Shown here: positions 13,291-25,417 of the stretch, one piece after another
Numbering within the stretch: the first letter of the stretch is position 1
Layout of the letters: the number at the start of each line of letters is the position of its first letter
Source: Cavenderia fasciculata
Taxonomy: Eukaryota; Evosea; Eumycetozoa; Acytosteliales; Cavenderiaceae
Length of the DNA stretch: 64,000 bases
Assembly: GCF_000203815.1 (NCBI RefSeq)
Contig: NW_004457624.1
Coordinates: 2,914,001 to 2,978,000, forward strand
Direction of reading: 5' to 3'
Notes under the pieces: model-generated
What the model was told of the DNA's origin: nothing
What the model saw: only the letters and a program-made list of their open reading frames with translations
Database searches by the model: none
Program-made: the position numbers and the translations under genes

Positions 13291-13474
13291 AAAAGAATGT
13301 GATTGTTGGTTGTTGAGTGATTAATTGGTAATTGAAAATTAAAAGGAATTGACACTGTGGATGAATTAAAAAATAAATAATTATCATTGTTGTCAGGAAT
13401 GAATGAATGATTTGATTGACATTGAGTATCACTTGAATTATAAAATAAAATGGTTGATTGATGGAAAGAAATAC

Positions 13475-13522
<48 letters not shown>

Positions 13523-13936
13523 GAATTGAATCAACATGGTTGAACAATGAGATTGGGATTGTGTTGTTGTTGTTGTTTAATGACACCTCCCTCTGCTCTT
13601 CTTCTTCTGCTAAAAGAAAATGGTGGTTGTGAAAATGATTAAAGAGTAATGGTGATGATCGACAATTGGTCGAAACATCAGGTGAATTAAATGAAATGTA
13701 CATGTTCAATGAGTGAATAAGTGAGGCTGATTCGTTGGGGTTATTTTTGTTGTTATTATTATTATTATTTGAAGATGGTGGAATGATTTGTGAATATTGA
13801 TTGTGAGTTGATTTTTGAATGTGGATTGTGGTGAGGATTGTATCACGATTGATTGGTGATGATGATGATTGTTGCTGTATTGTATGATTTGAATGAGTGG
13901 TTCCGAAACAGTTGAGAGAATCAAAATAATTGTTGG

Positions 13937-14000
<64 letters not shown>

Positions 14001-15455
14001 GGTATCTATAAAAATAAAAGAAGAGGTATCAGTAAAATGGTTTAAATTGTCAGAGCTTGTTACCGCGTTGTTGCTTTCTATTCTTGAGATGTTGCTGGAG
14101 TATCTTGAAAATGGGCTTGTCTTTGATCTGGTTGAATTGATTGTATTTGAAAATAAATATATTATATTTATGGATGTGTTTGAAGAGATAAAATAATCAG
14201 ATGAAAATGGAATAGGTGAAATCAATAATGATGAAAAATAGTTATTATTATTATTATTATTTGATTGATTATTAATTGGAATTGATTGATGTTTAACATG
14301 GTCTAAACATGTTAATGAATGTGTTCTGTTGTTGTTCAATTGAACAAACTCCTCCTCCTTGTCTACAAGAATGTGGTTGTTGGTTGTTGAATGAGTAAAA
14401 AAATCACTAGATTTAAAACATGGAATCAATGATTGATGGCCATTGAAGAATGAAATATTATTATCTATGGGAATTGAATGGTTGAAATATGAAACTGAGA
14501 TTGTACTGCTGCTGTTCAATTGAACAGACTCAGACTCCCTCTCCTGATCTAAAATAATATTGTTGGTGGTTGTTGAATGATTTGGTGATTGACAATGAAA
14601 CAAAACATCACTAGAGTTTAAGGGTAATTGAAAATGAGACAAAACATTTAAATTAAAATGAATTGAATTAAAAGATAAATTATTGTTATTATTATTAATT
14701 GAATGATGTTCAACATGGTTGAACAATGAGAATGTGGTTGTGTTGTTGTTTTTTTTGTTGTTGTTGTTCAATTGAACAAAGTCCTCTTCCTCCTCTAAGG
14801 TAAATGAAAATGAACTATGATTGTTGATGAGATTTGATTGATGGTTAACATTGAAACACGAGATTGAAATTGGACTGCTGTTGAAGTCCTCCTCTTCTTC
14901 TAAAATAATATGGTTTTTGGTTGTTGAATGATTTGAGATAAACAAAACATGGCTTGAGTTAAAGTGAATATTGTGTGAAAAGGATGGAAAACTAATTGGC
15001 AAAGCATTAAAAGGAATTGACATTAATGAATATAAATTATTATTGTTGTTGTTGTTGTTTTTGTTATAGACAGGAATAAAAGTATGGTTTGATGTTAAAT
15101 GACATTGATTTGAATTAAATTGGGTTGAAATAGATGAATCGATATTGTTATTATTATTATTAATATTATTGTTGTTGTTGTTTTTGTTGTTTTTGTTTTT
15201 GATAAGAATGATTGGATTTTCGAAATGATAAGATGATGATAATGAAACTGATGATTGATGATGCATCATCATAGACAAAGAAATATTTTTATTTTGGATG
15301 ATAATTGATTGTTGTTCAACATGGTCAAACAATGAAACAGATGATGACAATGTGTTGGTGTTGTTGACATAGACATATTGGTTGTTGCAAGACATATTGG
15401 CAAAAACGGATGATACAAGGATACACAAAATAAAGATGATAATTAATGGATTCAT
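13242..15455 (-). CDS. Asn-rich secreted protein with degenerate repeats
   Basis: 737 codons from ATG at 15455. The N-terminus is a clear signal peptide (MNPLIIIFILCILVSSVFA). The rest is Asn/Ser/His-rich with no known domain. A module recurs at least six times in degenerate form: a F(N/D)HVExxSI block, an Asn run, an IPCFxSSD-like block, then HSTTxNHI followed by an acidic cluster and VQLNNN. Long N runs come from GTT/ATT microsatellites, for example at 13934-14000 and 13475-13520. The module pattern argues that this is a real protein and not just translated microsatellite. Its function is unknown. It could be a cell-surface or matrix protein (inference from signal peptide only). Confidence 0.55.
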
Positions 15456-16215
15456 GATTGGATAATGAATGTAAAATAAATGATTTGATTTTTGATAGGT
15501 AGTAGTAGAAATGATTATGTTGCTGTAAGACTATAGATAGATGGTAGTAAGTAGAAAAGAAAAAAAAAAAAATAAGAGTAAGAGAAATGGTTAAAGTTTA
15601 AGAGTTTGAGTTGGATATAGTATAGAGAGGGTCAGAGAGAGAGAGAGAGAGAAAGAGATAATAGTATAACACTATTATAATCTGTATATCATACGATTTT
15701 TGAAACAAGTTTCATAAAAGAAATAAAATGATCAGTGCATAAATATAGAGTATGAGAGAAGTGAGAGAAGGTTGGTAGGGTATACCAAGAAACACTCGGT
15801 AATTATTTAAATATTTTTAATATTAGTTTGTGTGTGGGTAGTGGGGGGGTTTATATAAATCTAATACGCATAATTAATTTTCATTGCTGGATGATGATGG
15901 ATGAGTTTGTGGGGGGTGCATGTCTCACAGCCTGTCATCCTAAACGAGTTTGACTAAAAAGGAGAATGCAATCATCGCACCACCAATTAAATTAAATTTG
16001 ATGTTCATTGGCTGTCTGCCACACACTGTCACAGAAACTCTAACTATTGAGTGCACAAAGCAGCGTGTGTTGCAAGTTCAGTTGATTATGATTGATTGTT
16101 TGATTGCCTTTGTGTAGATGCAATAGTAAATACAATCTTTGAGAAAGATATATATATATATATATAATCATAAAAGAATCATTCATCTTTTAATTAATAT
16201 TATATTTTTTTATTA
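15456..16215. other. Intergenic region
   Basis: Upstream region of the Asn-rich protein gene and downstream region of karyopherin copy C. AT-rich, with GA and TA microsatellites (about 15635-15655 and 16150-16166). No gene seen. Confidence 0.6.
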
Positions 16216-19200
16216 TCAATCTTTTTGATTATCCTCTTCAGTCTCTTTAATCAAAATAGATAATAATGATTGAATATTATCACATGCTTGTTGACCTCTA
16301 TTGTAGGTAACCAATTTAGAGTAGTTTTGTTTGAGATCTTTGTACATTTGTTTGGCTCTTGTTTGTAATTCGGTGTCTGTTGTGTATTTGCATACAATAT
16401 GTTTGATTCGATCAACATTTGTCATTTGATTTCCACCAAGACACTCGTTTGGATATAATTGCATGATGTGGTACAAGTTTTCGAGACATTGTACATTTTC
16501 TTTGTGTTTTTTTACGGGTAGTCTCTCTAGCCAATCTGGAATGATTTGTCCGACTTGTGGAGCCAATTGAGGGACATGTCTAATCAATTTACCAATTGCT
16601 GATATGGCACTTTCAGTTGCTGGAACTTTGTTCTTTTTCTTTCTATTTTCATTACAAGAAATGAGATCATTGAGTTGCATCAATACATTGAATACATAGG
16701 GTGCAAATTGCTCCTTGCTGTTGACAGCAGCCACACCCAAACCAACTGCTGCTAAATGTGCAATCTCTACATTTTCACTTGAAAGATGATCAATCATGAC
16801 TGGAATGATTAGAGGATACAACAATACAATACTTGGTTGACCACCATATTCACAAATATCTGCAAACATTTGTAGTATTGATATATGTAGCGTTTCATTT
16901 TCTGATCTATCAACCAATACTTGTAGAGTGTCTTGTACAATATCTCGCTTCACAATTACATTGATTGCAATGTCTTGATTTTTTTTGACAATTTGACCAA
17001 CCAATTTATAGAGAGTTGCAATTAATTCTGGTAGTGTATTATCAGAAGTGATTTGGCCAACAATTTCATCCTCTTCTCCATCCAAAAGACCAAAAAATCT
17101 CTTTTTAACAATCCAAACTTTTGAAATGGAATCTTGAATCTGTTCAAATGTCATGAAATGGTCATCCATCATTTCTGTCAATTGACAAGCAATGACCAAC
17201 CTTTGCTTTGGATACTTGATAGGTGTCCCACTCAGACTACAAGACTCCAAGATACTATTCACTATTCTAGAGTATAGGGTTTTGGTTTGTTGACTATTGA
17301 CATTATATTTTTCGATGCAAATGCCGAGTAGTAATTTGGTAGCCCCAAAACTAATATAGTCTTGACCAGAAACTGAAAATGATCTTGTACAAGCATCGAC
17401 CAATGATTCGAGATATGGAGAAATGATAGATTTGCAAGATTTTAAAAAGGGTTTGAGAGTTTTCAATGCATCAACTCTAAATCTCTTGTGAGCTTCATCC
17501 TTTTTATAATCACCAGTTGGTTCAATATCTTGATTGAGTATATCCAAAATGATTTTCATTGTTGGTGCTAGGTATATGGAATAATCCTTTCCAAGACTTT
17601 TCGATGCCGTTGCACATATTTCGATATATTCGGATAATAGATTAAAATTGTCTCGTTGACCACTGACATTTTGGAATAAAGATTTAAATTGCTTTAAAAA
17701 TCGTTTTCCATTCTTTTCTATAAATATTTTTATTGCTCCAAGTGCAATAGGTGATTTACACTTATAGTTTTCAATCATCTTTAAAATAATTGTTTTTGAA
17801 AAGAAATTGTACTAAAAAAAAACAGTTAATAAATAGTAAATATTTATATATTGTTGTTGTTGAAGAATACAAACAGAAATATCTCTTCTTTGGGCAATTG
17901 TAAATGTAGTTAGGGCACATTCTACAACATTAGGATGTGGTGATTCCAATAGATGTTCAAGTGCAATAAATAAATTATTTGGTTTCATTGATTTTAATGC
18001 ATCCTCTTTACAATGTACTAAAAATGATTGAACAAATTGACAACCTATAAAAAAATAAAAAGAATTAATAAAAAAAAATAATATATTATCTTTTTTTTTT
18101 TTTTTTGTTTTTCAACATGCAAGCTAATTTTACACGATCATTTGAATCTTGAACAGCAATTTCAATGGTAGATATTAATTGTTGAACCATAATAGTTGGA
18201 AAACTTTCTTCTCTGCAGATTTTTGAAAGAAAATTAAAAAATGCCCATCCAACTCTGGGATTTGAATCATTGGCAATAGGTATAAACATGTTGATAAGAT
18301 TTTCAATTTCCAAAGTTTTTTGAACATTCTCTTCAAAAATTTCATTCAACTCTGGAACCATTTTCGTAATGATTATCAATGCAGCATATCGATCTCTCCA
18401 ACATACTGAATTGACTCGCTTTTTACATTCCTCTAGAGTACTAGTCCATAGATCTGGTTTTACCAAATTCTCTACCAATTTTCTAATCATTTCGTTTGCA
18501 CCATCATCAATGTCTGGTCCATTTGTTGTTGAATTGTTCCAATTGTCTAGACAATTGTCTTCAACTCTATCAACAACATTTGAAAAGATTGATGATATGA
18601 ATGGTTCGAGTTGGTGTTTTTGGTGTTTCCATTTAACAGACATTAACAATTTGTATGACATTTCTTTGATTGGTTCAACCAATGACCTTTCTGCTACTGG
18701 TTGATCTACTATTATTGGTAGCAGAGTGTCGATGAAGATTATAGAGTGTTTTGTATATGACTTTTTCTTTGAAAGGCGCAATAATACTCGTAGACCCTTT
18801 TCAACCAATTCAATCTCACCTACTTGATAGGCTTGACCGATGATTGGCATGATTAATGGAATGGCTTGATCGATTATTTGATGTTTTGATGATTTCTTTG
18901 GATACAATTTGATACATAAATCCAATGATGCGAATCTAATTCTCGTCGTAGTGTTGTCTTTTAGTCCAGTCACTGCAACCATTTTAAGCAACTCTAATTT
19001 ATATTTGATATTATTATGAAACCTTTTATTTGCTTTAACCAATAATCTCATTCCTGCATATCTTGATGGCTCGTCATTTTCGTTTTGAATCAAATCAATC
19101 AATGTTTTAAAATAATCATTCCATTCTCCTTAAGAAATATAATAATAATAATCATTAGTAAATGTTTCTATCTCTCTCCTTTTTTTATTACATACCAATT

Positions 19201-19568
19201 GGATAAAGTAAATCAGATACTAATTGAATTGCTTCAATGATAGTATCTAGATTCTTGATGGTTTTGGTTTGTTTGATTGATTCTGTAACTTTTGATTTTA
19301 ATAATCTAACAAGTAAAGGTTTGTTTATAGATTGTTGTACAATACGTAGTAGGAAGAATCGATTTGAGTTTGATCGTAGATTGACATCATCTGCAGTAGT
19401 GTCAGTGTCATCTTCTTGTTGAGTTTGTAGATACAATATCCATGAAATAATATCATCGATCGGTGTACCATCAATGTACTTTTGTATTTCTATTTCACTA
19501 TCTACTTTAGATGATTGAATAATGAGTTGAACAAATTCCAATACTGGATGTTCAACCGTATTCATCAT
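16216..19568 (-). CDS. Importin-beta family (IPO5/IPO4-like) HEAT-repeat protein, copy C
   Basis: Four exons: 19568-19196, 19128-18121, 18044-17875 and 17811-16216. Phases agree and give 1048 residues. The intron that separates exons 1 and 2 of copies A and B is absent here: the reading frame runs straight through TADDVNLRSNSNRFF, so the intron was lost or never gained. The intron after the second exon starts with GC (GCATGT). This copy lacks the long acidic loop of copies A and B. The exon ending at 17875 is 12 bases shorter than its counterparts. The conserved QIIPDWLERLPVKKHKENV motif is present. The start is set at the ATG pair at 19563-19568 to match the siblings, although the frame is open a little further upstream. 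Confidence 0.8.
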
Positions 19569-19784
19569 TAATAAAAAAATAAACAAAAACAAATAAACTC
19601 TAAAACTCTAACTTTCATCTTCTCTTTGAACAACAAAAAAATTCCCGCCAAAAACAAATCATACATTACATTAACGATCATGATGCTAGGTTTGTTAAAA
19701 TAGATTGAAAAGATAACTCTAGAGATAGATCTTACAATATTTTGAAAAAAATAAATAAATTTAATTTTAATTGAATTATCATTC

Positions 19785-19880
19785 ATTCTCTTTTAATCAA
19801 TATAGATAATAATGATTGAATATTATTATCTATTACATAATTGTTTATCTCTATTTCTGGTCAAACCAATTCATCAATAT
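19785..19880 (-). pseudogene. 3'-end stub of a further karyopherin copy
   Basis: CTCTTTTAATCAATATAGAT and the following GATTGAATATTATT block match the 3' coding ends of copies C and D, then decay into a TA-rich tract. Like the stub at 10240, it sits just upstream of a full copy and marks a lost array member. Confidence 0.7.
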
Positions 19881-20149
19881 ATATTTATATATATATATAT
19901 AACCACTTTTGAGGGGGGTGGAGGGGGGGAGGTGGGTAGAAAACGGTTGGAGAAGTGGAACAAACAACACTAGGTCCTCAAATCGATTCGATACGATTCG
20001 ATTCATTCTCCGATCAACATATTTGATTGGTTAATGTATATTAAATATTTATTAATATATTCATTATTTATTAAATAATTATACTCTTTTAATTATTATT
20101 ATTATATTGATTTATTTATTTATTACTCTTTATATTTATATTTCTAGAA

Positions 20150-21001
20150 ATGATGAAAAAAGAATATTTATATAGTTTTAAAGAATTTAAAACTTTATTT
20201 TTTAATAGAATAGGATTGGAGGAATTGGATGAAATCAAATTTAAAGATTTGACTCGATTGATGGAAGCATTTTCAAAGAGTGTATCATTTAACAACTTTG
20301 ATGTATACCAAAAAAAGGAACAAAAATGGGATAGAGATTATTTAATCGAGAGAATATTGGTCGATGGTAGAGGTGGAATGTGTTATCAATTACATACGGT
20401 ATTGTATCACTTGCTAAAGGAAAGTGGAATGGATATTTCCTTGTGCAGAGGTAGATGTGCTGTTTTAGGTCAATTGATCAATGCAACACATGTTACACTT
20501 GTACTACATCACCAAGGTAACCAATATTATATGGAAGTGTCTGGTGGTGCATTTGTACCTCAACAACCCCTGTTGCTTCAGAATAGTCGAGGTGATGACC
20601 AATACTCGGTCAATAAATATGGTTGCAAGTTTAGAGTTTACAAGTGTGAAACTGCTGCTGCTGCTGAATATGGAAGGTATGTGGCCGAATTTCAAAGACC
20701 TGGATTAGGATGGGAACCTTTCTTTTTTTCATCGTTTGAAAAGGAATTGGACAAGGACGAATTGTTCAAATACTCGATCAAAAGTATTCACGACGACCCC
20801 ACAAACTATCTAACAGGCAACTATCTTGGTGTCATGCCCCAAGAAGATGGACATTTGGCCATTGTAGATGGTTCAAAACGATGCTTTACCCTTTCCAATT
20901 GTCAGTTTTGGCAACCCCGAATTGAACCAGATTTAGAATATGCATCTCAAAGATTCCAAGACTATTTACCAAAGTATTTTGGTTTTAATCCTTTAAAATA
21001 A
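20150..21001 (+). CDS. Arylamine N-acetyltransferase-like protein
   Basis: A single exon of 283 residues, close to the usual 270-290. The family moves acetyl groups from acetyl-CoA to arylamines through a Cys-His-Asp triad. The active-site motif is RGGMCYQ with Cys78. THVTL supplies His114. At the third position the usual Asp is Glu129 (YYMEVSGGAF where many members have DVGFG). An FNNFDVY segment at about 48-53 matches the conserved FENxD region. The gene is on the opposite strand to the surrounding karyopherin array, and its stop lies 26 bases from the end of copy D. The Glu makes the reaction less certain than the fold. Confidence 0.85.
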   Translation: MMKKEYLYSFKEFKTLFFNRIGLEELDEIKFKDLTRLMEAFSKSVSFNNFDVYQKKEQKWDRDYLIERILVDGRGGMCYQLHTVLYHLLKESGMDISLCRGRCAVLGQLINATHVTLVLHHQGNQYYMEVSGGAFVPQQPLLLQNSRGDDQYSVNKYGCKFRVYKCETAAAAEYGRYVAEFQRPGLGWEPFFFSSFEKELDKDELFKYSIKSIHDDPTNYLTGNYLGVMPQEDGHLAIVDGSKRCFTLSNCQFWQPRIEPDLEYASQRFQDYLPKYFGFNPLK

Positions 21002-21026
21002 AAATGTGTATATATATATTTAATAT

Positions 21027-23307
21027 TTAAATTTTTGATAATAATGATTGAATATTATTACATAATTGTTTACCTCGGTTGTAGGTAACTAATTCATCGT
21101 AATTGAATTTGTAGTTAATGTACATTTGTTTCACTTTTTTTTGAAATTCAGGGTCTGTTGTGTATTTGGATACAATATGATTGATTCGACTAACATTTGT
21201 CATTTGATTTCCATCTCTACCACCAAGACACTCGTTTGGATATAATTGTATGATGTGGTACAAGTTTTCGATACACTGTACATTTTCTTCGTGATATTTG
21301 ATGGGTAGTCTCTCTAGCCAAGCTGGAATGATTTGTCCAACATGGGGAGCCAATTGAGGGACATGTCTAATCAATTTACCAATTGCTGATATGGCACTTT
21401 CAGTTGCTGGAACTTTGTTCTTTTTCTTTCTATTTTCATTACAAGAGATGAGATCCTTGAGTTGTATCAATACATTGAATACATAGGGTGCAAATTGATC
21501 TTTACTCGAGACAGCAGCTTCACCCAACCCAACTGCTGCATTTAGTGCAATCTCTACATTGTCACTTGAAAGATGACCAATCATGACTGGAATGATTAGA
21601 GGATACAACAATACAATACTTGGTTGACCACCAAATTGACAAATATCTGAAAACATTTGTAGTATTGATTTCTTGATATGGTAATCTACTGTTTGGTCGC
21701 TGAGCAATTGTATCGTTTCGGGTATAATATCCACCTTTATGACATTGATTACCATGCCTTGATTTTTTTCGACAATATCACCAATCAATTGAAATAGAGC
21801 TCCAATTGATTCTGGTAGGCTACCATCATTGTCTTGGACTTGTTCATCATCTCTATCCAAAAGACCAAAAAATCTCTTTTTTAACAATCCAAGCTTTTGA
21901 AATGCAATCTTGAATCTGTTCAAATGTCATGAAATGGTCATCCATCATGTTGGTCATACCACCAGCAACAAATAACTTTTCAATTAGCACACCAATCTCT
22001 TGTTCACTTGAACCACATGAATCCAATATACATGACAATAGTCTAGAGTAGATTGTTTTAGCCTGTTGACTATTATTTCCATATTTAACAATGCACGCGT
22101 TAAACAATGAACGGAAAATTTCAGTGGTACTATAACGAATACCTTTACGAGTATTGGTAGTTGACAGTCTTGTAGATGCGTCGACCAATAATTCAAGATA
22201 TGGAGAAATACTAGATTTGCAAGAATCGACAAAGGTTTCAAGATTTTGCAATGCACATGCTACCAAATCCACTTTTTTTGACCCATTTTCATCCTCTTGA
22301 TCAATCGTTTCAATATCTTGATTGAGAATATCCAAAATGAATTTCATTGTTGGTGCAAGGTAGATGGAATAATCCATTCCAAGACTCTTTGATACCGTTG
22401 AACATATTTCGATATAATCAGAGAAAAGATAATAGTCAATTATACCATGACTTTGAACATGTTGGAATAAATATTTTAATTGTTTTGAAAATTGTTTCCC
22501 ATTGGTTTCTGCAAATGATCGAATTGCTTCAAAAGCACGACGACACTTTTCAATTACTAAACTAGATGATTTATATTTTTCTAAAATTAATAATATACAC
22601 TAAATATATAAATATATACATTTTGGTTAGTCAATCTTTTCTTTTTTTTTTTTTTTGAAAATACAAACAGAAATATTTTTTTCTTTGGAAATTGTAAATG
22701 CTTTGACAAGTAAATCTAAAGCACTTTCTACACAATAGCTATCTTGTGGTGATAGTATTAAATATTCAAATAAAGTAAATAAATGATTAAATGAAATTGA
22801 ATTTAAAGAATTATTTTCTAAAAATATTTGAATCAATTGACAACCTAAAAAAAACAGAGAATTAATAAATTAAAAAAAAGAGATATAATATAAATCATTT
22901 GTATTTTTTTAATTCCTCTCTACTTGCAAGCTAATTTTACACGATTATTTGAATCTTGAATTGCCATTTCAATGATAGATATGAATAGTTGAACTATACT
23001 CGTTTTGGTTGAAATTATTCGATCAACTTTACATATTTGTGAAAGAAAATTAAAAAATGCCCATCTAACCCTGGGATTTGAATCATTGGCAATATGTATA
23101 AACATGTTGATAAGATTTTCAATTTCCATTTCTTTTTGAGCAATAGTATCTTTTTTTAAAAATAAAAGTATCCTAGTTGAGATTACCAAAGCAGTATGTC
23201 TATCTTTCCAACATGTTGAAATGACTCGCTTTTTACATTCCTCTAGAATACTAATCGATAGAATTGGATTTGTTAAAAACTCTCCAAATTCTCCTTCTTT
23301 GTCATTG

Positions 23308-23339
<32 letters not shown>

Positions 23340-23689
23340 TTCCGCTTCAAAATCTTCCTGTTCAAAACCATTGTCTTTTGTTGTTGTTGTTGAATTGCTC
23401 CAAATATCTATATCGATTTCCTCAACTCTATCAACAACATTTGAAAAGATGATTGATACCAATTGTTCACACTCTCCTTGGTCAATAGTTGCACTCTCTC
23501 TATCCAATAGTCTTATTCCTGCACATCCCGATGACCCGTCGTCATTTTCTTGTAGTATCAAATCTATCAATGTTTTAATAAAATCTCGATCTAGATAATA
23601 TAAATAATTATTATGTAAATATAAATATATATATATATTATCAAAAATAATATTTTAATACCTATAACTAGTAAATCAGATTTGACCAT
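21027..23689 (-). pseudogene. Karyopherin copy D, decayed
   Basis: The layout follows copies A-C: a short exon from ATG 23689, then about 23588-22928, 22849-22670 and 22599-21027. Three kinds of damage show. The N-terminal two exons are gone except for debris. About 150 residues of HEAT repeat are missing between RLLDRES and the region equivalent to SIIFSNVVDRV. There is also a one-base frameshift in a T run at 21877-21882 (six T, where copy C has five at 17102-17106). The GC donor (GCAAGT) after the second piece is kept. The shift could be a sequencing error, but the lost N-terminus is not. The C-terminal 298 codons are undamaged, so decay looks recent. Confidence 0.75.
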
Positions 23690-23976
23690 TTTAATTGATT
23701 AATAAATAATAATAATAATAATAATAACAATATAGATTCTTGCTTGATTGTTTGTTTGATTGTTTGTTTGTTTGATTGTTTGTTTGATTGTTTGTTTGAT
23801 TGTTTGTTTGATTGTTTGTTTGTTTGATTGTTTGTTTGTTTGATTCTATCTATGACTTTTTTTTCAAGAACACTTTTTTATTTAGATATTAATGTTTGGA
23901 TATTATGTGCTTATTCACCATTGATCAATGTACTTTTGAAGATACATTATTCTGTTTCACTACAAAAAAAAAGATC

Positions 23977-23982
<6 letters not shown>
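23690..23982 (-). pseudogene. Debris of copy D 5' exons with TTTG/ATTG expansion
   Basis: GATTCTTG followed by TTTGATTG units at 23735-23850 corresponds to the exon-2 segment ATTCTTGTTTGATTGTGCTT of copies A and B. Here the TGTTTGATTG core has grown to roughly 100 bases. Past it, TCTATGACTTTT and, near 23925-23940, ATCAATGTACTTTTG match exon 2 and exon 1 of copy C. No open frame survives. Confidence 0.7.

Positions 23983-24064
<82 letters not shown>
23983..24064. repeat. (CT)n microsatellite, about 41 units
   Basis: An uninterrupted CT tract of about 82 bases between the copy D debris and the upstream region of the ribosomal protein gene. Open frames through it (Ser-Leu repeats) are artefacts. 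Confidence 0.95.
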
Positions 24065-24065
<1 letters not shown>

Positions 24066-24623
24066 AAACTTCATCTCTATGTAGTTGTACTTGATACTTA
24101 TCAAATAAATCAATCTCTATATTCGGTCATATGTTTATGTGTTTTTGTATACGACAATAGGCTCTTTCTCATTGTCACTCACAGAGGCAATTATTTCGAA
24201 TCCAAAGAAAAACATTCATTTTTTTCAATTTCTTTTTTTTTTCTAGCTGACGAATGATCACTGAGCTAGCGACCCACCGACGACTCGATGAGCTTATCAG
24301 GTGATACAGTTTCTTCCTTTTAGCACATCAGCCCGATTAATCCAACAGGTAGATATACCCTTCATCATGCATCTAGAGACCCTTCCTCTTCTTGCACATC
24401 AATGGTGAAGGAATATCAAGTAGTCCATCAAATAGCAGCATAGTGAGCAGTGAGTTAGAGTAGAGAGGTCCTTGCCACCCAGAGTCGCCGTCTCTCTTTC
24501 TCTCTCTTCTCTGCCACATACTTGCTGCTAGGACCCTTTGATACTCCTTCACACTTGATTGTCCTTTTACTCTTTGTTCATATTATTTAACCCCTTCTTT
24601 TTTCCTCTTTCTCTTTTAGAAAA
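24065..24623 (+). promoter_or_regulatory. Upstream region of the S15a gene
   Basis: Less AT-rich than other intergenic DNA here. The last 80 bases are strongly pyrimidine-rich and end in CTCTTTTAG just before AAAAATG, which looks like a 3' splice site of a 5'-UTR intron. That would place the transcription start well upstream. No donor is certain. Confidence 0.4.
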
Positions 24624-25095
24624 ATGGTCAGAGTCTCCGTCTTAAACGATTGTTTGAACAGCATCCTCAACGCCGAACGTCAAGGTCGTCGTCAAGTCCT
24701 CATCAGACCATCTTCCAAGGTCATCGTCAAGTTCTTGACTGTCATGATGAAGAAGAAGTACATTGGTGAATTCGAAGTCATCGATGATCATCGTTCCGGA
24801 AAGATCGTCGTCGAGTTGGTCGGTCGTATCAACAAGTGCGCCGTCATCTCTCCACGTTTCGATGTCCCATTGAACGAGCTTGAGAAGTGGACATCCTACA
24901 TTTTGCCCTCTAGACAATTCGGTCACCTCGTTTTAACCACCTCCTTGGGTATTATGGATCACGAAGATTGCAAGCGTAAACACACTGGTGAGTGTCCACT
25001 AAGACCTAGAAACACATCAATTACATTAACTAACGCAATATTTCTCTTTCTTTTACTTATTAATAGGTGGTAAGCTCCTTGGTTACTTTTATTAA
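24624..25095 (+). CDS. rps15a: 40S ribosomal protein S15a (uS8)
   Basis: Two exons, 24624-24987 and 25067-25095, give exactly 130 residues, the family's standard length. The protein sits in the small-subunit body and binds 18S rRNA. The sequence [18 protein letters not shown], the internal [16 protein letters not shown] and the end [11 protein letters not shown] are diagnostic. The intron (GTGAGT to TAATAG) splits the Gly-Gly pair near the end, so the last exon codes for only nine residues plus stop. The third codon positions are C-rich, as expected for a highly expressed gene. This is the best-supported gene in the window. Confidence 0.97.
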
Positions 25096-25336
25096 GTTGA
25101 TAATATCATATTCCAGCTATGATTATCCACTCTGGTGAACAATATCCTGGATACTTTATTAAATAAACTTATAATCTTTGGTTTTTGACTATATACTTTT
25201 GTTTGACTCAGTCCTCTTATACCATGTTCTTCTATTCCCAAATATTCACAAAGTCCAAAATTATTATTATTATTTATTATCAATATTATTTTTAATATTA
25301 TTATGTAAAAGAGCACAGTCATATTTGTTGATCAAG

Positions 25337-25417
25337 GGTAAACACACTGGTGAGTGTCCACTAAGACCTAGAAACACATCAATTACATTAACTAACGCAA
25401 TATTTCTCTTTCTTTTA
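25337..25417 (+). repeat. Duplicate of the S15a exon/intron junction
   Basis: About 80 bases, starting GGTAAACACACTGGTGAGTG, are almost identical to 24977-25056. They cover the last exon-1 codons, the donor site and most of the intron. A further TAATATTTCTCTTTCTTTAC piece follows at about 25455-25475. The second exon is not copied, so this is a stranded fragment and not a second gene. Confidence 0.9.

Noticed and set aside
13930-14196. Leu-rich plus-strand frame
   Set aside because: Antisense reading of the GTT microsatellite that encodes Asn on the other strand.
23983-24064. Ser/Leu repeat protein
   Set aside because: Pure CT microsatellite.
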